Shown here: one piece after another, positions 62,453-64,000 of the stretch
Layout: every line of letters begins with the position of its first letter
Numbering within the stretch: position 1 is the first letter of the stretch
Origin: Roseivirga echinicomitans
GTDB taxonomy: Bacteria; Bacteroidota; Bacteroidia; Cytophagales; Cyclobacteriaceae
Direction of reading: 5' to 3'
DNA: 64,000 bases
NCBI RefSeq assembly: GCF_001592935.1
Contig: NZ_LRDB01000012.1
Span: forward strand, 124,001-188,000
The notes under the pieces: model-generated
What the model saw: only the letters and a program-made list of their open reading frames with translations
Database searches by the model: none
What the model was told of the DNA's origin: nothing
Made by a program: the position numbers and the translations under genes

Positions 62453-63568
62453 CTATAGCCAGCCTTTCCTTTTGAAATAATAGATCATCCCTCCAGCCAC
62501 GGTTAGTAGTGCTCCCCAGAAAATGGGGTAGGCATACCTATAAGAAAGCTCAGGAAAGTATTCGAAGTTCATTCCGTAGATTCCCGCCATAAAAGTGAGG
62601 GGAATAAAAATAACTGAAAAAATGGTGAGCACTTTTAAGATGTCATTCAGCTTGTTGTTCATCTGGTTATTGTAATGATCCATCAAGTCTTTCAACTCGT
62701 CCATATACAACTCCACATTTTCTGTTAGGTGAGTAGTGTGGTCCAGTAAATCTTTTAAGAAAGGGGAAGTCTTTTTATCGATTAAACTGGTTTGAGACTT
62801 ATTGAAATTAATTACGCTTTCCTTGATTGGGCGAACAGTTCTGCGTAGCCAATTCACTTCCTTTTTTAAAGTGCTTAGTCGATTAATGAAGCTAGGGGTG
62901 GGTTTACTTCTTAATTCGTCTTCTAGATCATCAATTCTGTCCGCATACATTTCGATGATAATGAGGTAATGATCTACGATTACATCCATTAAAGCGAAGG
63001 ATAAGTAATCGGGCTTACGCGTACGTATTTTGCCTTTGGCGTTTCTTAGTCGATCACGAACACCATCAAAAACATCTCTCATATCCTCTTGAAAGGTGAT
63101 GATAAAGTCTTTACCTACCACCATGGCGAACTGCTCATGCTTAATCATGTCGTTCTGTGTCATCACCATTTTACAGATTTGGAAGAAATAGTGATCGTAT
63201 TCTTCCCACTTTGGCCGTTGACCAAGATTCAATACATCTTCCAATGTAAGGTTATGGATGTCAAAATGCTCCCCAATTTCTCGAATCAACTCTACATTGT
63301 GCAAGCCAGTAACATTGAGCCATAGGTTTTTACCTTTTAGATCAAGCTCTTTTAATTCAGCAATAGATTGGAGTTCCTTTTCTTCGCAAGACTCACCGTT
63401 ATAGGCCATTGCTTGGAGAAGGATCTCATCATCTCTCTTTTTACCAGTGTACAGCAAAGACCCTGGCATTAGGTTGGATTTTTCTTTGGATACCCTCGGT
63501 CTTCTTATAATGTCCAAAGGGATTAACCTAAAGAGGTCTATTGGGTTTCTGGATTTAATCTTTCGCAT
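62453..63568 (-). CDS. corA: CorA-type magnesium/cobalt transporter
   Basis: A 371-residue CorA-type channel. A long soluble domain precedes two C-terminal helices; the signature GMN is in FMAGIYGMNFEYFPELS, followed by the last helix. The N-terminal half has NLTLEDVLNLGQRPKWEEY, typical of CorA. Convergent with xerD with 2 bases between stops. Confidence 0.95.
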   Translation of the reverse strand: MRKIKSRNPIDLFRLIPLDIIRRPRVSKEKSNLMPGSLLYTGKKRDDEILLQAMAYNGESCEEKELQSIAELKELDLKGKNLWLNVTGLHNVELIREIGEHFDIHNLTLEDVLNLGQRPKWEEYDHYFFQICKMVMTQNDMIKHEQFAMVVGKDFIITFQEDMRDVFDGVRDRLRNAKGKIRTRKPDYLSFALMDVIVDHYLIIIEMYADRIDDLEDELRSKPTPSFINRLSTLKKEVNWLRRTVRPIKESVINFNKSQTSLIDKKTSPFLKDLLDHTTHLTENVELYMDELKDLMDHYNNQMNNKLNDILKVLTIFSVIFIPLTFMAGIYGMNFEYFPELSYRYAYPIFWGALLTVAGGMIYYFKRKGWL

Positions 63569-63610
63569 TTTATTATCAATAGTAGGCTGAAAAAGAGAGT
63601 TGGATGCTTT

Positions 63611-64000
63611 TTATTCCGTTTTACTCAGGTTTAAGGTAAGTATAGGGATGTTAGACTTGGTGATCAGGTATTCAGTAATGTTGCCCATTAATAATGTTTT
63701 TATGTTTTCTCTATGGTAAGAAAAAAGAGCAATCATATCGCTTTTAAAGAAGTCTGCCGCATACAAAATACCTCTATTTATCGACTTTGCATTGAATACT
63801 TCAACAGAATGATTGACTAATCCGTGTTTCTCTAAGAATTCAACCCTCAGTTTGTTGATCTGTAATGTCGTTTTAAAATGGGCTTGCGTATTGATATAGA
63901 CAAATAAGAGTTCTGCATTGAATGATTCTGCAAACTTCATCAAATCGGGCATTGCTGGCGAATAATCATCCGTCAAGTTGGTAGGGATTAGAATTCTTTT
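63611..64000 (-). CDS. Universal stress protein, 3' part (5' end outside window)
   Basis: The frame is open to base 64000, so about 129 residues are visible and the N-terminus is cut by the window edge; the first visible residues KRILIPTNLTDDYSPAMPDL match the beginning of a UspA domain. The end FFKSDMIALFSYHRENIKTLLMGNITEYLITKSNIPILTL (here given as one region at 63620-63740) includes the family GNITEYLI turn. The C-terminus is NLSKTE. It lies 42 bases downstream of the CorA start region, on the same strand. Confidence 0.85.
   Translation of the reverse strand, partial: KRILIPTNLTDDYSPAMPDLMKFAESFNAELLFVYINTQAHFKTTLQINKLRVEFLEKHGLVNHSVEVFNAKSINRGILYAADFFKSDMIALFSYHRENIKTLLMGNITEYLITKSNIPILTLNLSKTE

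Noticed and set aside
1..64000. CRISPR arrays, insertion sequences, rRNA genes or prophage
   Set aside because: No regularly spaced repeats, transposase motifs, rRNA sequence or phage structural genes were seen on either strand.

Overview
The window reads as a contiguous stretch of Bacteroidota chromosome, most likely order Cytophagales (a Roseivirga/Fulvivirga-like marine heterotroph; the genus cannot be fixed from sequence alone). Grounds: a moderate-GC genome with few Shine-Dalgarno sites, promoters of the TTTG / TAnnTTTG type (upstream of padR, ahcY, yceD, efp and greA), PadR-controlled two-FtsX permeases, many lipoproteins with an SC or GC lipobox, a DUF3109 protein, a standalone class I BirA, and the yceD-rpmF-fabH-efp-accB-accC block. 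I see no insertion sequence, prophage, CRISPR array or rRNA; there is one tRNA-Ser(GGA). Most of the window is ordinary core genome, and no whole undescribed system stands out.

Layout. 1-525: 3' end of an unknown, probably outer-membrane protein. 663-3565: PadR regulator with a double palindromic operator, plus an ATPase-less FtsX-type permease. 3806-11842: thioester alpha-2-macroglobulin lipoprotein and penicillin-binding protein 1C, a classic pair. 11878-14491 (minus): MsrB-MsrA fusion and a TlpA-like thioredoxin lipoprotein. 14563-16929 (minus): glycosyltransferase, LpxH-like phosphoesterase and acyl carrier protein, suggesting glycolipid synthesis. 16981-19696 (minus): NtrY/NtrC-like two-component pair, divergent from a membrane-fusion protein / ABC ATPase / TolC set (20279-23742) that has no permease of its own. 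The 582-base gap between them holds a strong terminator with no gene in front of it, a candidate small RNA. 23739-27883 (minus): propeller protein, LpxH, FtsH, RsfS. 27939-30069 (plus): BirA and AhcY.

30166-34368 is a small surface-glycan island: two FkbM methyltransferases flanking a GT39-type and a GT2 glycosyltransferase. 34370-43864: DUF3109 protein, the fatty-acid/translation block accC-accB-efp-fabH-rpmF-yceD, pdxA, then rsmA-mgtE-dehydrogenase. 43891-47340: a propeller lipoprotein, greA (with a leader of two terminator-like hairpins), a HIT protein and a PAS histidine kinase. 47482-54250: ruvC, then a tightly packed seven-gene plus-strand operon joining two processive-looking GT2 enzymes, a polysaccharide deacetylase, a SpoIIE/RsbU phosphatase, a small winged-helix-like protein, TatD and asparaginase I. 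54350-56846: tRNA-Ser and an ExbB / membrane protein / ExbD / ExbD operon. 57093-64000: amidohydrolase, AMP nucleosidase, an orphan HsdR-N-like nuclease-fold protein, an AlkB-type di-iron hydroxylase, AroQ, XerD, CorA and a truncated universal stress protein.

The functional theme is the cell envelope: lipid A (LpxH and a paralogue), glycan and polysaccharide synthesis, peptidoglycan repair (PbpC/A2M), export (MFP/ATPase/TolC), proton-motive energy transfer (ExbB/D) and fatty-acid supply (AccBC/FabH/ACP/BirA).
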